From Aphelocoma coerulescens (taxonomy: Eukaryota > Chordata > Aves > Passeriformes > Corvidae): a stretch of 64,000 nt of DNA. Below the pieces are notes generated by a model. That model worked only from the letters and a program-made list of their open reading frames with translations. It did not search any database and was not told where the DNA came from. The stretch's first letter is position 1; each line of letters begins with the position of its first letter. The position numbers and the translations under genes were made by a program. Location: assembly GCF_041296385.1 (NCBI RefSeq), contig NC_091020.1, forward strand, positions 25,642,501 to 25,706,500. Direction: 5' to 3'. Shown here in pieces: positions 25,439-35,683 of this stretch.

Positions 25439-25570
25439 GTGACTGGTATCCCTGATGAACAGATCCTGGTAGCTGTGTTCCCTGGGCTGCCTACGTCTGC
25501 TGAACTCTTCATACTGCCCCACAAAAACACAACAGAGAGGAGGAAAAGCAGTGAGGCTGATCTGGAGCAA
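25439..25570 (+). CDS. SORCS3: SORCS3 coding exon I (residues 366-409, membrane-proximal domain)
   Basis: The acceptor ends TTCTAG at 25438 and the donor is GTAAGG at 25571. It encodes VTGIPDEQILVAVFPGLPTS and onward to EADLEQ, 44 whole codons in phase 0 at both ends. VFPGLPTSAELFILP is a hallmark of the SorCS subfamily. NTT is a sequon followed by a basic ERRK. At 132 bases it is the only coding exon here that could be skipped without a frameshift or split codon, so in-frame skipping is possible but no evidence for it is visible. Confidence 0.95.
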
Positions 25571-27455
25571 GTAAGGAAAGAAGGATTCATGGAACATTTA
25601 TTCCTATCATATTGTTTGCAGATGGGCCCCTGAAGCTGTGCAGCATTGGAAGTACTTACAATAAGTGTGGTGGAAATGGATGCATCTGGGACTGTGGCAG
25701 TATAGTTTATGGCATTAAAGAAAATTATTTTTGGAGGAAAACTGGGATTTTCTAATACCTCACTGAGATATGTCACAGTCTACCACTAGCAGAGATTCTT
25801 CCTAAATCAGTGGAGTGTCCTTTCTACAGTAGTTATGGCCAAAGGAACCTTGAATATGTACTCCCTCTACTCCCTGGGGGAATGCTAATAGAGGGAGGCC
25901 AAAGCAGCAAGATAATATACTGAGGTTTACTAAAAATAAATCAGGCTCTTCAGCTCATAGATCACCAAAACAAGACTTCTTTTTTTTTTTTCTGCAGCAG
26001 TGAATGGCCTGTGCAAACTATATTTGGAAGTTACAATATCCATCCATTTAGATAAATAGGTAATTACGGTGATGAATGGCAACAGTGATATGAAGGCAAG
26101 GAAAGAGCTCAGAACAACAGCACTAGGCTGCTGAAGCTTTCATGTTAGAATTACCAAGTGATTAAATCAGGTCTATAAAGGCAAAGGAATGAAGTACTGC
26201 TGGAAAGGCTGCTTGGCTCTAGCTAATGTTCTTGTATGCAGCATTTTTACAGTGTGCAAACTATGTGTGATCCCATCGCCAAGTAACTCTTGAAAGTTTA
26301 GATCAAACATTAAATAATTCAGAGGACTGGTGAATTCAGTGGAAGTTCTTGTCACCCACTGAGTCAAATCAGTCCCTGCAGAGTAGTTCTTTTGCCCTAG
26401 GAAGTTATCAAAGCTGATCTCTTAAATTTATGGCGGTCAGTGTGCAGAAGAGATGCATTGGGGTGGGAAGGTTTGAAAGGCTTTTTGGAGGGATGTTCTT
26501 TGGGTAATTTCTGTCCTGTTCAGTAGGACCTACCAGTATTTAAAACTTCTTCTGAACAAGCTGTTGTGTCAATATTTTGTATGTCAGTGTTATGCCGACA
26601 TCTCAATTAGATTTCTGACTAATTGACCGTGAGGCCTGACGCTCTAGTGCTCTAATTTCTGTTGACAGTCTACTCAGTTGTACTTTGGCACCTGTTGATG
26701 CCTTCTGCTTGAGAAGCTCTGCCTGGAGAGGAGGTCATTAGAACTACTCATTAGCAGTGCCCTGTCCATCAGAACTGCTCTATGGAGATCAGGCATTAAC
26801 AAACTGAGGGTGATGTGCCAAGTATGTGCTCTGGGGCTACCAAATAACACATCAGAGCTGGGTGCTGATGTCCCAGCTCAGCAATTCCAGTATATCCAGT
26901 CCAAGGCCCCTCTTCTAAGTGAAGGAGAAATATGGAAAATTTTCCATTGACCTTGGATTGCCTCATCTCCAGTAGCCTATTTAAATAGAAGCTACATGAC
27001 AGGATCAGTGGGGATAAAGAAATGCAGGTCGGGAGTGCCTTGCCTAATTTAGTTCCATTATCCACCAGTGAAAGGCCAATATGTCAGTGATTTCCAAATG
27101 CATTTGATCAGACTCAAAGGATATTGTGGAAGGTGAAAAGGTCCTTAGTTGTTTTCCCTCCTCCTGTAGCCCCCCCCAAAAAAGAAAAAAAAATTGCTAA
27201 CCATTCTTGGTTTGCTTCCCAGGAGAGATATGATAGCATACAATGAGAGTCTCAAAAGTCCTGTAAGGGAGACTTACATGCAGTGACATCCAGTTCCACT
27301 GAAAGCACATGTGCATTTCTCTCCACTTCCTCAGGCCCTGCTGAAGGCAGTAAGAGATGTCAGCCACTATTCATGGGCTTTGTGTATTCCCCAATGTTCT
27401 CCAGACCTTGCTGTCTTCTCTACTGTAACTGTTGTATCTCTTCTTATTTCATCAG
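25571..27455 (+). other. SORCS3: SORCS3 intron I-J
   Basis: A 1.9-kb phase 0 intron. A C-run followed by an A-run at about 27171-27194 is simple sequence; nothing else recognised. Confidence 0.8.
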
Positions 27456-27555
27456 GTGGTAGAAATCCTTTTTAATGCTCTCAACCAGAACCTGGTCCAG
27501 TTTGAGCTGAAGCCTGGTGTTGAAGTGGTTGTGTATGTTACTCAGCTAACATTAG
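27456..27555 (+). CDS. SORCS3: SORCS3 coding exon J (residues 410-443, membrane-proximal domain)
   Basis: The acceptor ends ATCAG at 27455 and the donor is a strong GTGAGT at 27556. It encodes VVEILFNALNQNLVQFELKP and onward to YVTQLTL, then one base of A443. Together with exons H and I it forms the membrane-proximal ectodomain shared by SorCS1-3. The reading frame joins LEQ to VVE without a gap. Confidence 0.94.
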
Positions 27556-29587
27556 GTGAGTGTTGAGTCAAAGGCATAGCTGTGGATCTCCTGAGGCTTC
27601 AGACAACCCCAGGAGAATCAGTCTACATCACAGCACTCACAGTTTGGTATGTGGCACTGGCAAATGTGCCAACTGAGACATTTTTGTAGAAGCAGGGAGA
27701 GTTAAAACCAACCCATCAGGGGCATCTTCATGCTCCAGTTTGTACAAGTATGAAAAGTACCTTGTAAGAGTTCCCTGTGGCTTAATTAACGAGTGCATTG
27801 GTGTTTTTCAAGTGTTTTAGAAAACCAGGTGAATGGTGCTCTATTAAGTCCTTATTGAACCCCTGTGGAATTCAGTGGGGTATTACTAAGTTTCATGGAT
27901 GTTGGATCAAATCCTTATAGCAAAGGCCTTGTTACTGTTATGACTAGCTAAGAAGCTTTAAAGGGGCAAAGTACTAATGAAAAGAAGATCTAGGCCTCTT
28001 ACAGGGAAATATGTGCCTGAATATTGACTTCTACAAATTAGGACTTATTTAAATTCCAACACTATTTATCTCCATTTTTGCACAAAGTAACAAAGAGTCA
28101 CTTTAAGCTTTGCTACTCCCTTTACTTTAAACCAGTCTAGTGTGAAGCTCTCAGCTATTGATGAGACAGTGATGGTTACAAAGGAGGTGATGGATTTATT
28201 TTTGCCCTTGCTTTTTATGACTGCCCTTGCAATTGTCTGAAATGTGGGATCTTGTGCAAGTGCCCTTGCTGATAGCCTCTCTGAAAGATTGGGATTCACA
28301 TCCCACAATTATACACTTCAGCTTCTTCTCAGAGAGCCAAGAGCTGGGCTAAATCGAGGCTCATGACCTTTCCTACAGGTAACACCTTTTTACCTTCACT
28401 CTCTAACTGCTCTTTTGGAGTGTGAGTCAAATGCTGGCAGGAGTAGCCTGAAATCAAATAATTTGCAAAACTGGGAATGCGATACAATGTCTGAGGTCTC
28501 CAGGTGGCTGGAATTCTCCAGAACCTGGCTTGGCTCTAGCAAGGAACTGCATTTAACTTACATTTAGCAGCTATTCTTGCACCCTCTCTAGTGCAGAGGG
28601 TTTCATGACCATTCCCATAGTGTTTTGACTTGGATGAAGTGACAGTCTTTCCCACTAAAGAGTCAGAAGTATTCGTAGCAGAATACTGGAGGGATCAGAC
28701 TGTTAGGTGTGGAAATTTGACAGTGAAATCAGAACTGACTCTATTTGCATGACTTTGTCCCTATCTTGAGGGTGACAGAAAAAGAATAGAGAATAGTAAA
28801 ACACCCAAGCCAAATATTTATGCAGAACAAGAAACATTCAGCTGCTACTTATAATCATTTGTGCATCATTAGAGACTTCTCATCAGACACTTGATCTCAG
28901 CACAGTGCTCAGGCCATTAAGATGGTGTGCTCTGATGAGCTCTTGGAATAGCTGCATAAACAAGGTATAGGAATATACTGTATTTAGCCCAACCAAAATG
29001 TCAAGGATCAAAATCTCCAAAATATTATAATGTATTTTGTGCTTGGATCCAGGATCATTGCTTTGGGCTTCTCCACATTATGAAAACAGATTCAATTTAA
29101 AAGTCTCTAAGGTCCTATAGAAGGATGGACCTTGAGGCTTGTCACAACAGTAGATCCCTGTCACATGTGAGATAGATGAATATCCTTGGAAGATGGGAGT
29201 TTGTTGATGCTCTAAGGTATCTTCTCCAAAGGGGAATAGATATATATTAAGCCATGCTTCATAAAATTCATTTCCTCTCCAGTACCTGGAAAAACCTGAA
29301 AAGTAATAGCCCTGAGTGTTAACACAGGAGTGATCAGGCATTCAGCTAAGCGTGGCTTGCTGTGCCTTTTCACTCGGGGATGTTAGACTGCGCTGTCTTG
29401 GAAAAGGGCCTTGACTTTTGAAGGACAAGAGATCCAATTTGTTTCCTACTGATTGCTCTTGCCAAAACCAGCATGCACCAGTGATAAAGCAGAGGTGACA
29501 AAGGCAGAGCTGAGCTCAACTCTTGGGTCGTTAATGTGTTTCCTTGTAATATCCCACAAATGTAATGCTTTGCCTTTCCTCCTGCAG
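27556..29587 (+). other. SORCS3: SORCS3 intron J-K
   Basis: A 2.0-kb intron with no repeat or RNA gene that I recognise. Confidence 0.8.
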
Positions 29588-29693
29588 CACCCCTTGTGGA
29601 TTCCAGCTCGGGTCACAGCAGTTCGGCAATGCTGATGTTGTTGTCTGTGGTGTTTGTGGGCTTGGCTGTTTTTTTAATCTACAAATTCAAGAG
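29588..29693 (+). CDS. SORCS3: SORCS3 coding exon K (residues 443-478, transmembrane segment)
   Basis: The acceptor ends CTGCAG at 29587 and the donor is GTAAGC at 29694. Two bases complete A443, then PLVDSSSGHSSSAMLMLLSV and onward to FLIYKFK with two bases of R478. Residues 456-474 form an uninterrupted hydrophobic helix followed by the basic stop-transfer KFKRK, giving a type I topology. In SORCS1 this is the junction after which alternative cytoplasmic tails are spliced; I see no second tail exon with recognisable homology in the following intron. Confidence 0.96.
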
Positions 29694-30486
29694 GTAAGCT
29701 GAAAAACTTTGGGATGGGAGGAGGAGACTCCGGGTGGTTTACAGGAAACCTATGCAGAGTTGTGCCTGAATTGCAAATGTAGAGTGAATTATGCTGGCCT
29801 AAGGCTTAGATGAATGTAGTTCCCTATTTCTCATACTTAGAGAGAAAACCATCTACTGCCATTTCACCGCAAATTTGGTGCTCCAAAAGTCCCCCAGGAG
29901 CTCAGAAATCATCTTCTGCTTCAGCAGATATGTTTAAACCACAGACCAGAAATGGGAGCCCTTTGTGCTCACTGAATACTGAGATACACAAAGCAAGCTT
30001 AGTCAAAAACCACAGGATGGATGACTTCACAGAGTCTATACCCACCTGGCCAGCTGCCTTAGTGCAGCAGCATCTCATTTGTATCTTGCAAAGTGAATAG
30101 GTTAGTCTTGCAGAGGAGCAGGTGTGATTATGTTAAAGGTGGGAGACTCAAAGCCAGAAAAATTTGTGTAAAGCATCAAAATGCCTTTGGGAATCTCTGC
30201 TGAGGTTTACCTTGACAGATGTTAACATAAACCTTTTGCTTCCAGACAGCAGGCAGGGCCAGGGCTGGCCCATGGCACTTGGCTGCTGCAAGCTGTGAAG
30301 CAAAATATGTGATAAGAATGGCCTATTTACTGAAGGTCTGCTTTATGGGGATGTATTTTAGGCAGATGGAGCTCCTTAGGAGGAACTTTGCATTCAGTAC
30401 AGTTCTCACAGTATAAAGTGGTCTGCATGCTTAGATCCTGACCAGTGGCAAAATATTGTATTAGAAACATAAGCTGAGTCTGACTT

Positions 30487-30506
30487 AAATAAATAAATAA
30501 ATAAAA
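30487..30506 (+). repeat. (AAAT)n microsatellite
   Basis: Five tandem AAAT units in intron K-L. Confidence 0.9.
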
Positions 30507-32781
30507 CTTTCTGGACATAGTAGTTCCTCTAAATGAAAAACTAGAGCTTTTCCTGTCCAGATCCAGCTATATGTTTCTTTCCCCAGCTTCTGCCCCCTAG
30601 AGTAAGGCTAGTATTTTCTAAGGATGTTAGTGGGATACAAACAATATTTAAAATTAAATGATATGATAAGACCGGCATCTATTCTAGTCTCCAGGTTTAA
30701 AGTTTCCCTCCTTGCTAACATCTTGCATTACCCATTGTCATAATCAGTGAGTGGCACTCCTTCTAGTGCTTGACCCTGTGCACACTGATATCTGTTATCA
30801 AGCTCCCACTGACTTCAGTGGCCCAGGACAATTTCCAGGGAATGCGTTTGTGTGACTCTGCTCTGGCACAGATTTCAAGGCCTTCAGCACGACCTCCTTA
30901 TTGCAGCCTGAAATCCCCTCTCTGCTTCTGGGAGGTGGAATACAGCTTCCCAGGGGAATGGGATTTGGTTAAGGCATCGATTTAGTAGTGTGCTGGGGAG
31001 GCAGCTGGTGATTACTCTCACACCCAGATGTAGGATGAGGAAGGCAAAGAAGTCTTTCTAGATGTGACAAGATGTGGGTACAACCCTGTGTAAGACATGC
31101 TTTCCCTTGTGTCTTGGTGAGATGGTTTCCTAGGTTTGGCCTGATGTCTCTGGCCCTGTGGTCAGCAGTTACTGGGAAGAAGGGTCTGTATATTCCAGCT
31201 GCCAGAGACCAGTGAGGAGCTTGTTAATCCACTTTGCTTTGGCAGTCTCCGGGTCACGTTCTGCTACTACAGCTCATAAAACTGACTCTTGTACTACTTA
31301 AGCACTCTGAGCTTTGAGTATAGCAGCCATCAGCTGTCTGCTGTGCTCCAGGGCTGTGGAGACCCTGCCTTGTTAAAATCTGTCTGAAAGTTGAGTGTAT
31401 TACAAATTGGGGGTGAGAAGGAAGGTGGTTAAAGCATCAGTTTTGCTTAGCCCAAGAGCTTATTAACTGGCTGTCCTCTCTTATCTCTCTGTCCCAAAGG
31501 AGAAAAACCCAGATCAAATTGACAAAGTTTAGGATAAGTCATATACACAGAGTGTTCTCAGCTTGATTTTTCAGAACAGAAAGCAACTTTTCAGCTCTGT
31601 CTAAAACCCCTGGCTCAGTGGAGCAGAAGTGAGACCATGCAACGATTCTTAATGGAAAAAGGGGGGCAAGCCCAAAAGCTTTCCTGTAGCTCTCAATGAT
31701 GCAGAGGTCCATTAGCCATGTGTACTTTTCTGATAAATGCTGGTCCCAGCCTGAATACAGAACTTCTGCTTACAGGGAAAGGTTATGGGAGAGCATAGGC
31801 TGACATGATTTTTTAATTCTACAAATTCAAAAATTTGGTGCTTTGCTGGTTTGCACACAGACTCCTTGTTAAGAGTCCATCAATTTATAGACTCAGCAGG
31901 CATGTTAAACACTGCTGCCAGAGAGATGCTTATTGAGGAGGTCCCAGTGGAAAAGGAAGGAAGAGGGAGAAAAGTATGAAAATAATCTGTAAAAAAGTTG
32001 TTTATTTTCTGGAAGATTGAGCATATATCAGTCAATACTGTGTGTGTGAGGGCTGAGCAGTGGTGGGGCTATGGAGCAGTCAATGTGTGTGTCCAGGGAC
32101 AGCCAGAAGTGTGTGCTTGTTTGTGCTCAGAGTGATGTGGTTGTGGCCACCTGTGTCTGTGCTGGGAGGCACAGCAGGATTAGGTATTTGGGTATGGATT
32201 CACATATGTACAGCCATCTCAGCTTCTTTTTTCCCTAACTCTCTGAAGTACCTTGGCTCTGTGCCTCTCAATTCTAAAGAGCTTTTCTCACCTTTCCACT
32301 CAAAGTTCAGAGACGATCACTGCTCTGCTATTGCATTGTTTGGAAGCAAAATTAAGTCTTCTAGTATCTCCAGGCAAATTCTCATGTCTGTATACGTCTC
32401 CAGACAGATTCTGGGCTCTGTGGGAATCCTATGGGAATGCATTAGTTCTCTCTCATTCCCTGTGTAGCTCCTATATCTTCTGGTGACATTTAAGGCATAT
32501 TAAAACATTAGAAGGTAGGAGAAAGGGAGATCATGAGATTTGTCAGCTGCTGCTGAACATCCCAAATATGTCCTGGCTTGCTGCTGGTTAAGAACAGAAT
32601 GCCAAATCAAGCCAATAGCACAAGTTGTTTGAGGCCAGAACTTCACTGGTATAAAATCAGCACAGATCTATTGAATTCAGGACTGCTGAGGCAATTTCCA
32701 CTGCTTTCGGTTTCTGACATATCCAACAGCACATAGATCAGCATAAAGATATGCCATTTTATATTACTTCTTTTGAACACA

Positions 32782-32785
<4 letters not shown>

Positions 32786-32824
<39 letters not shown>

Positions 32825-32834
32825 ATCTCTCTCA
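32786..32834 (+). repeat. (TC)n microsatellite
   Basis: About 16 TC units to 32818, then interrupted CT repeats to 32834. Pyrimidine-rich on the transcribed sense strand, in the intron about 1 kb before exon L. Confidence 0.92.
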
Positions 32835-33847
32835 TGTGCTTTAAGGAACAGAAAATATTCTCTAAATTTTCCTGATTGGATTAGTGTGAACTGCATGGCA
32901 CAAAGACTTCCTAAGAGCATTAGGAAAAACAGTCAACTTCCAACGGGCAATGCAATCCTGGCAACCCCAGTGATGCTTAACTCATTCCTTCTTAGTTCTC
33001 TCATTTTAAACTTGCATTCCTCCAGGGATTACTGCCTAACTGTCTAGGCCTGTATAACTATCTGCCTACCTAACTGATTCTCAAGGATATCATTCTAGCA
33101 GGCCAAGGTAACTTTGCTTGGGAGAAGGAGGAAGAAATAATCCCTTCACTTCCTTGGCTTCCTGGACAGCAAGGGAAAATAAGTCCCTGCAAACTTGCAT
33201 GATCCATAGCATGACAAACTGTTTTTTGCAATGAAATGGTAACAAATAGACTTTGGATGGATGTTATAAGGTCCAAATCCTTTCTTTACTCTGAGGCAGG
33301 AACAATTCTTTATAACTCTTTCAGATGTGGCAATTTCTTCTGAGTCAGTGTGGGCCTGTCAGCAGCAACAAGCCCAGCAATATTTTTGCTCAGTTGATAC
33401 TAGTGCCAAATTGATTTTTACTTTGAGTTTCCAATGCACCACTGATCATGTAATAAATACTGAGAGAGTTGACAATTGCAGCTGATTGTACTTAGTTGAT
33501 TGCTGCTCTCTGAGCTGAGTGTAGTGTCCACTGTGTGCACGATTTCTCATTTAAAAGGGCAGAACACTGAAGTTTGCAGCTGGGGGAGCCTTTGTGTACA
33601 GGATATGAAGACAGTGGTCTGAGATTTGGAATACCTTTAGGCTGTTACTGGAATTAGTGGTTGCTGAGGGCACTTTCAGAGATGAATATCTCTGTGGTAC
33701 TTTCACCATTCTGAGAGCTCATACTTTGCATCACTGCCGGTGCTGCATTTCTGGGATTGGTCACGCTTATTTTGTCTCACTAATAAATGATGTGCTGAGG
33801 ATCCCTGTGTTACAAAACATAAACTCTCATTTTCCTTTCCTGTGCAG

Positions 33848-34008
33848 GAAAATCCCTTGGATTAACATCTATGCCCAAGTTCAGCATGACAAGGAGCAGG
33901 AAATGATTGGCTCTGTCAGCCAAAGTGAAAATGCCCCCAAAATCACTCTGAGTGAGTTCACAGACCCCGAGGAGCTGATGGACAAAGAGCTGGACACACG
34001 AGTGATGG
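33848..34008 (+). CDS. SORCS3: SORCS3 coding exon L (residues 478-532, cytoplasmic tail)
   Basis: The acceptor ends GTGCAG at 33847 and the donor is GTGAGA at 34009. One base completes R478, then KIPWINIYAQVQHDKEQEMI and onward to KELDTRVM, then one base of G532. Y486-AQV matches the YxxPhi adaptor-binding pattern. D517-PEE-LM fits the acidic dileucine pattern [DE]xxxL[LIM]. A serine-rich SVSQSEN segment could be phosphorylated. This WINIYAQVQHDKEQEM start is what I associate with SORCS3. Confidence 0.95.
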
Positions 34009-34596
34009 GTGAGAGACAGCCCTCAGCTGAGTTTTGTTTCACAGCCTGGCTGAGGATGTTGGTCTTTTGGGTATTAGGAGAGGCAGTGACTGTGACCCCG
34101 GGTACAAGCAGAGCCCTGAGGCACTCAGATAGGGAGTAAATCTCTCTCAGCAGCATGGTAATGGAGTTTCTCTTACAGCTTTGCAGCTTTTCCCAGGGTA
34201 GGCACCTGGAGGAGCAGTAGGTGTGCAGAAGTTAGTAATAGCTGTGGCTCACACCTATTCCTGCTCATGACCCTGCCTCTCCTGTGGAGGAGTGCCAAAT
34301 TCCCTGCTCCCTTAGAAGAATCAGCTGAGCCAAGCTTACGCTGTTGGTGTGCTACGATTACAAGCAAATATGTCCCTAACAGCTTGAAGAGTTTACTGCT
34401 GGTCAGCTGAGCTGTAGTAATTGAGTTTTCTGCATGCTCCCTGCTTATTGCAAATACATAAAAGGATGTGTTACTTTTAAGCATCTTTTCTGTCTTTACA
34501 CTTACACTACCACATCCTAAGGAGGAGTGAGAAGCAATATAGACCAAACTGTTGAAGCCACTGGACTGATTCTCTTCTCCATTTTCTCCTCCACAG
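34009..34596 (+). other. SORCS3: SORCS3 last intron L-M
   Basis: At 588 bases this is the shortest intron here. No repeat. Read-through from exon L stays open to TAA at 34137-34139, so intron retention would replace the PDZ-ligand tail with about 43 unrelated residues. Confidence 0.85.
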
Positions 34597-34661
34597 GAAG
34601 CATCTCAACAATTGCCAACAGTGAAAGCACAAAGGAAATCCCCAACTGCACTAGTGTTTAA
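34597..34661 (+). CDS. SORCS3: SORCS3 terminal coding exon M (residues 532-552 and stop)
   Basis: The acceptor ends CCACAG at 34596. Two bases complete G532, then SISTIANSESTKEIPNCTSV and TAA at 34659-34661. The last three residues TSV fit a class I PDZ ligand (S/T-x-hydrophobic), consistent with the reported binding of SorCS3 to postsynaptic PDZ proteins. The 3' UTR continues in the same exon. Confidence 0.96.
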
Positions 34662-34706
34662 TACTGAGAATCCACTTGGTCTACAGCATTTCTGACTTTT
34701 TATTTG

Positions 34707-34743
34707 TAATTATTATTGTTATAATTATTATTATTATTATTAT
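34707..34743 (+). repeat. (ATT)n AT-rich run in the 3' UTR
   Basis: Interrupted and then pure ATT repeats immediately after the stop codon region. They could act as an AU-rich RNA element; no AUUUA pentamer series is present. Confidence 0.85.
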
Positions 34744-34872
34744 GAAAAAAGAAAGAGTTATATGTCATTATTATCATTTGGGAGGGGATGGGGTGGGCTT
34801 TTTGTGTTTACCAGGGCTGCATTCATAAATAGCAGGGGTTCTTCATATTTAGGAAATGAACATCAGATTAGA

Positions 34873-34878
34873 AATAAA
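34873..34878 (+). promoter_or_regulatory. Candidate early poly(A) signal AATAAA
   Basis: AATAAA lies about 210 bases after the stop codon. It would give a very short 3' UTR. No strong GU-rich element follows immediately, so use is doubtful. Confidence 0.25.
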
Positions 34879-35022
34879 AAGCAATGAATGAGTCAAGTGT
34901 GCAATGAATTTGAATGCCAGCCTCCTGTTAAATGCAGGAATTAAGTATTCAAATCCAACAGATAGGTATTGTACCTTAGGCAACATGTTGTAAGTAAATT
35001 GTCCCTTTTCAGGCCTTTTCAA

Positions 35023-35028
35023 AATAAA
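35023..35028 (+). promoter_or_regulatory. Candidate proximal poly(A) signal AATAAA
   Basis: AATAAA lies in an A-rich context about 360 bases after the stop. Use would exclude the Pumilio-type elements and microsatellites further down. Confidence 0.35.
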
Positions 35029-35369
35029 TCATGAATCAGCTGCTTCATCTTGCCAGAGGGTTCAGACTGGGTTATTGGACCAGGCTCTGCAACATGCCAA
35101 CATCCCTCGCTTTCCAGTGACATGCATGTCTCAGCTTTTTGCAGGATCTTGCCTCTTTTAATTGCTTTTAATTTCAGTCACCCTCTGGCACTGTTGACTG
35201 CTGAGAAAGGAAAAAAAAAAAAAAATCAGAGCAAACACACACGTCAGTGTCCCTTGGACTACAGATTGGCTGGAGGGGACAGCACCACAAGCAGTGGAGG
35301 AGCAAGCCTGAGTTTATGAATGCAGCCCGAACCCTGTGCATGTGAATAGCGAGGATGCCGAAGGCCTAC

Positions 35370-35392
35370 TGTAGATAATTACAATGTACATA
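35370..35392 (+). promoter_or_regulatory. Pair of Pumilio-type response elements in the 3' UTR
   Basis: TGTAGATA (35370-35377) and TGTACATA (35385-35392) both match the UGUANAUA consensus recognised by Pumilio proteins and start 15 bases apart in an AT-rich context. They would be in the RNA only if the proximal poly(A) sites are bypassed. Confidence 0.45.
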
Positions 35393-35486
35393 GCTTTTTA
35401 TTTCTTGGGAAATAATTTAATGTTTAGTAAAAGAAGAGATGTTTAAAAGAAAACCTGAACCACCCACACACATGCACGCCCACGTG

Positions 35487-35505
35487 CACACACACACACA
35501 CACAC
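35487..35505 (+). repeat. (CA)n microsatellite in the 3' UTR
   Basis: About nine CA units preceded by interrupted CA-rich sequence from 35461. Confidence 0.9.
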
Positions 35506-35647
35506 GCCAGCCAAACGGGGACCCTGGTGAGCACTTGAATCACACTTTGGTTCCAAGCGTGTTCCAGTTGTCTGTCATATTTCAATCTGACACTGCTGTC
35601 TATAAACAGCATAGTTTATTTCTTTATGTATAACTGAAAGCCTTTTT

Positions 35648-35651
<4 letters not shown>

Positions 35652-35680
<29 letters not shown>
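35652..35680 (+). repeat. (AT)n microsatellite in the 3' UTR
   Basis: About 14 AT units, self-complementary and likely to be length-polymorphic. Confidence 0.92.

Positions 35681-35683
<3 letters not shown>

Larger units (their letters stand above)
29694..33847 (+). other. SORCS3: SORCS3 intron K-L
   Basis: A 4.2-kb intron between the transmembrane exon and the tail exon. It holds an (AAAT)n run at 30487-30506 and a (TC)n run at 32786-32818. No alternative cytoplasmic-tail exon of SORCS1 type was recognised. Confidence 0.8.

Noticed and set aside
32751..33047. A 98-codon frame with a serine-leucine run
   Set aside because: It is created by the (TC)n microsatellite at 32786-32834.
29694..33847. 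Search for an alternative SORCS1-like tail exon after the transmembrane exon
   Set aside because: No segment with acceptor, frame-compatible start and recognisable tail sequence was found.
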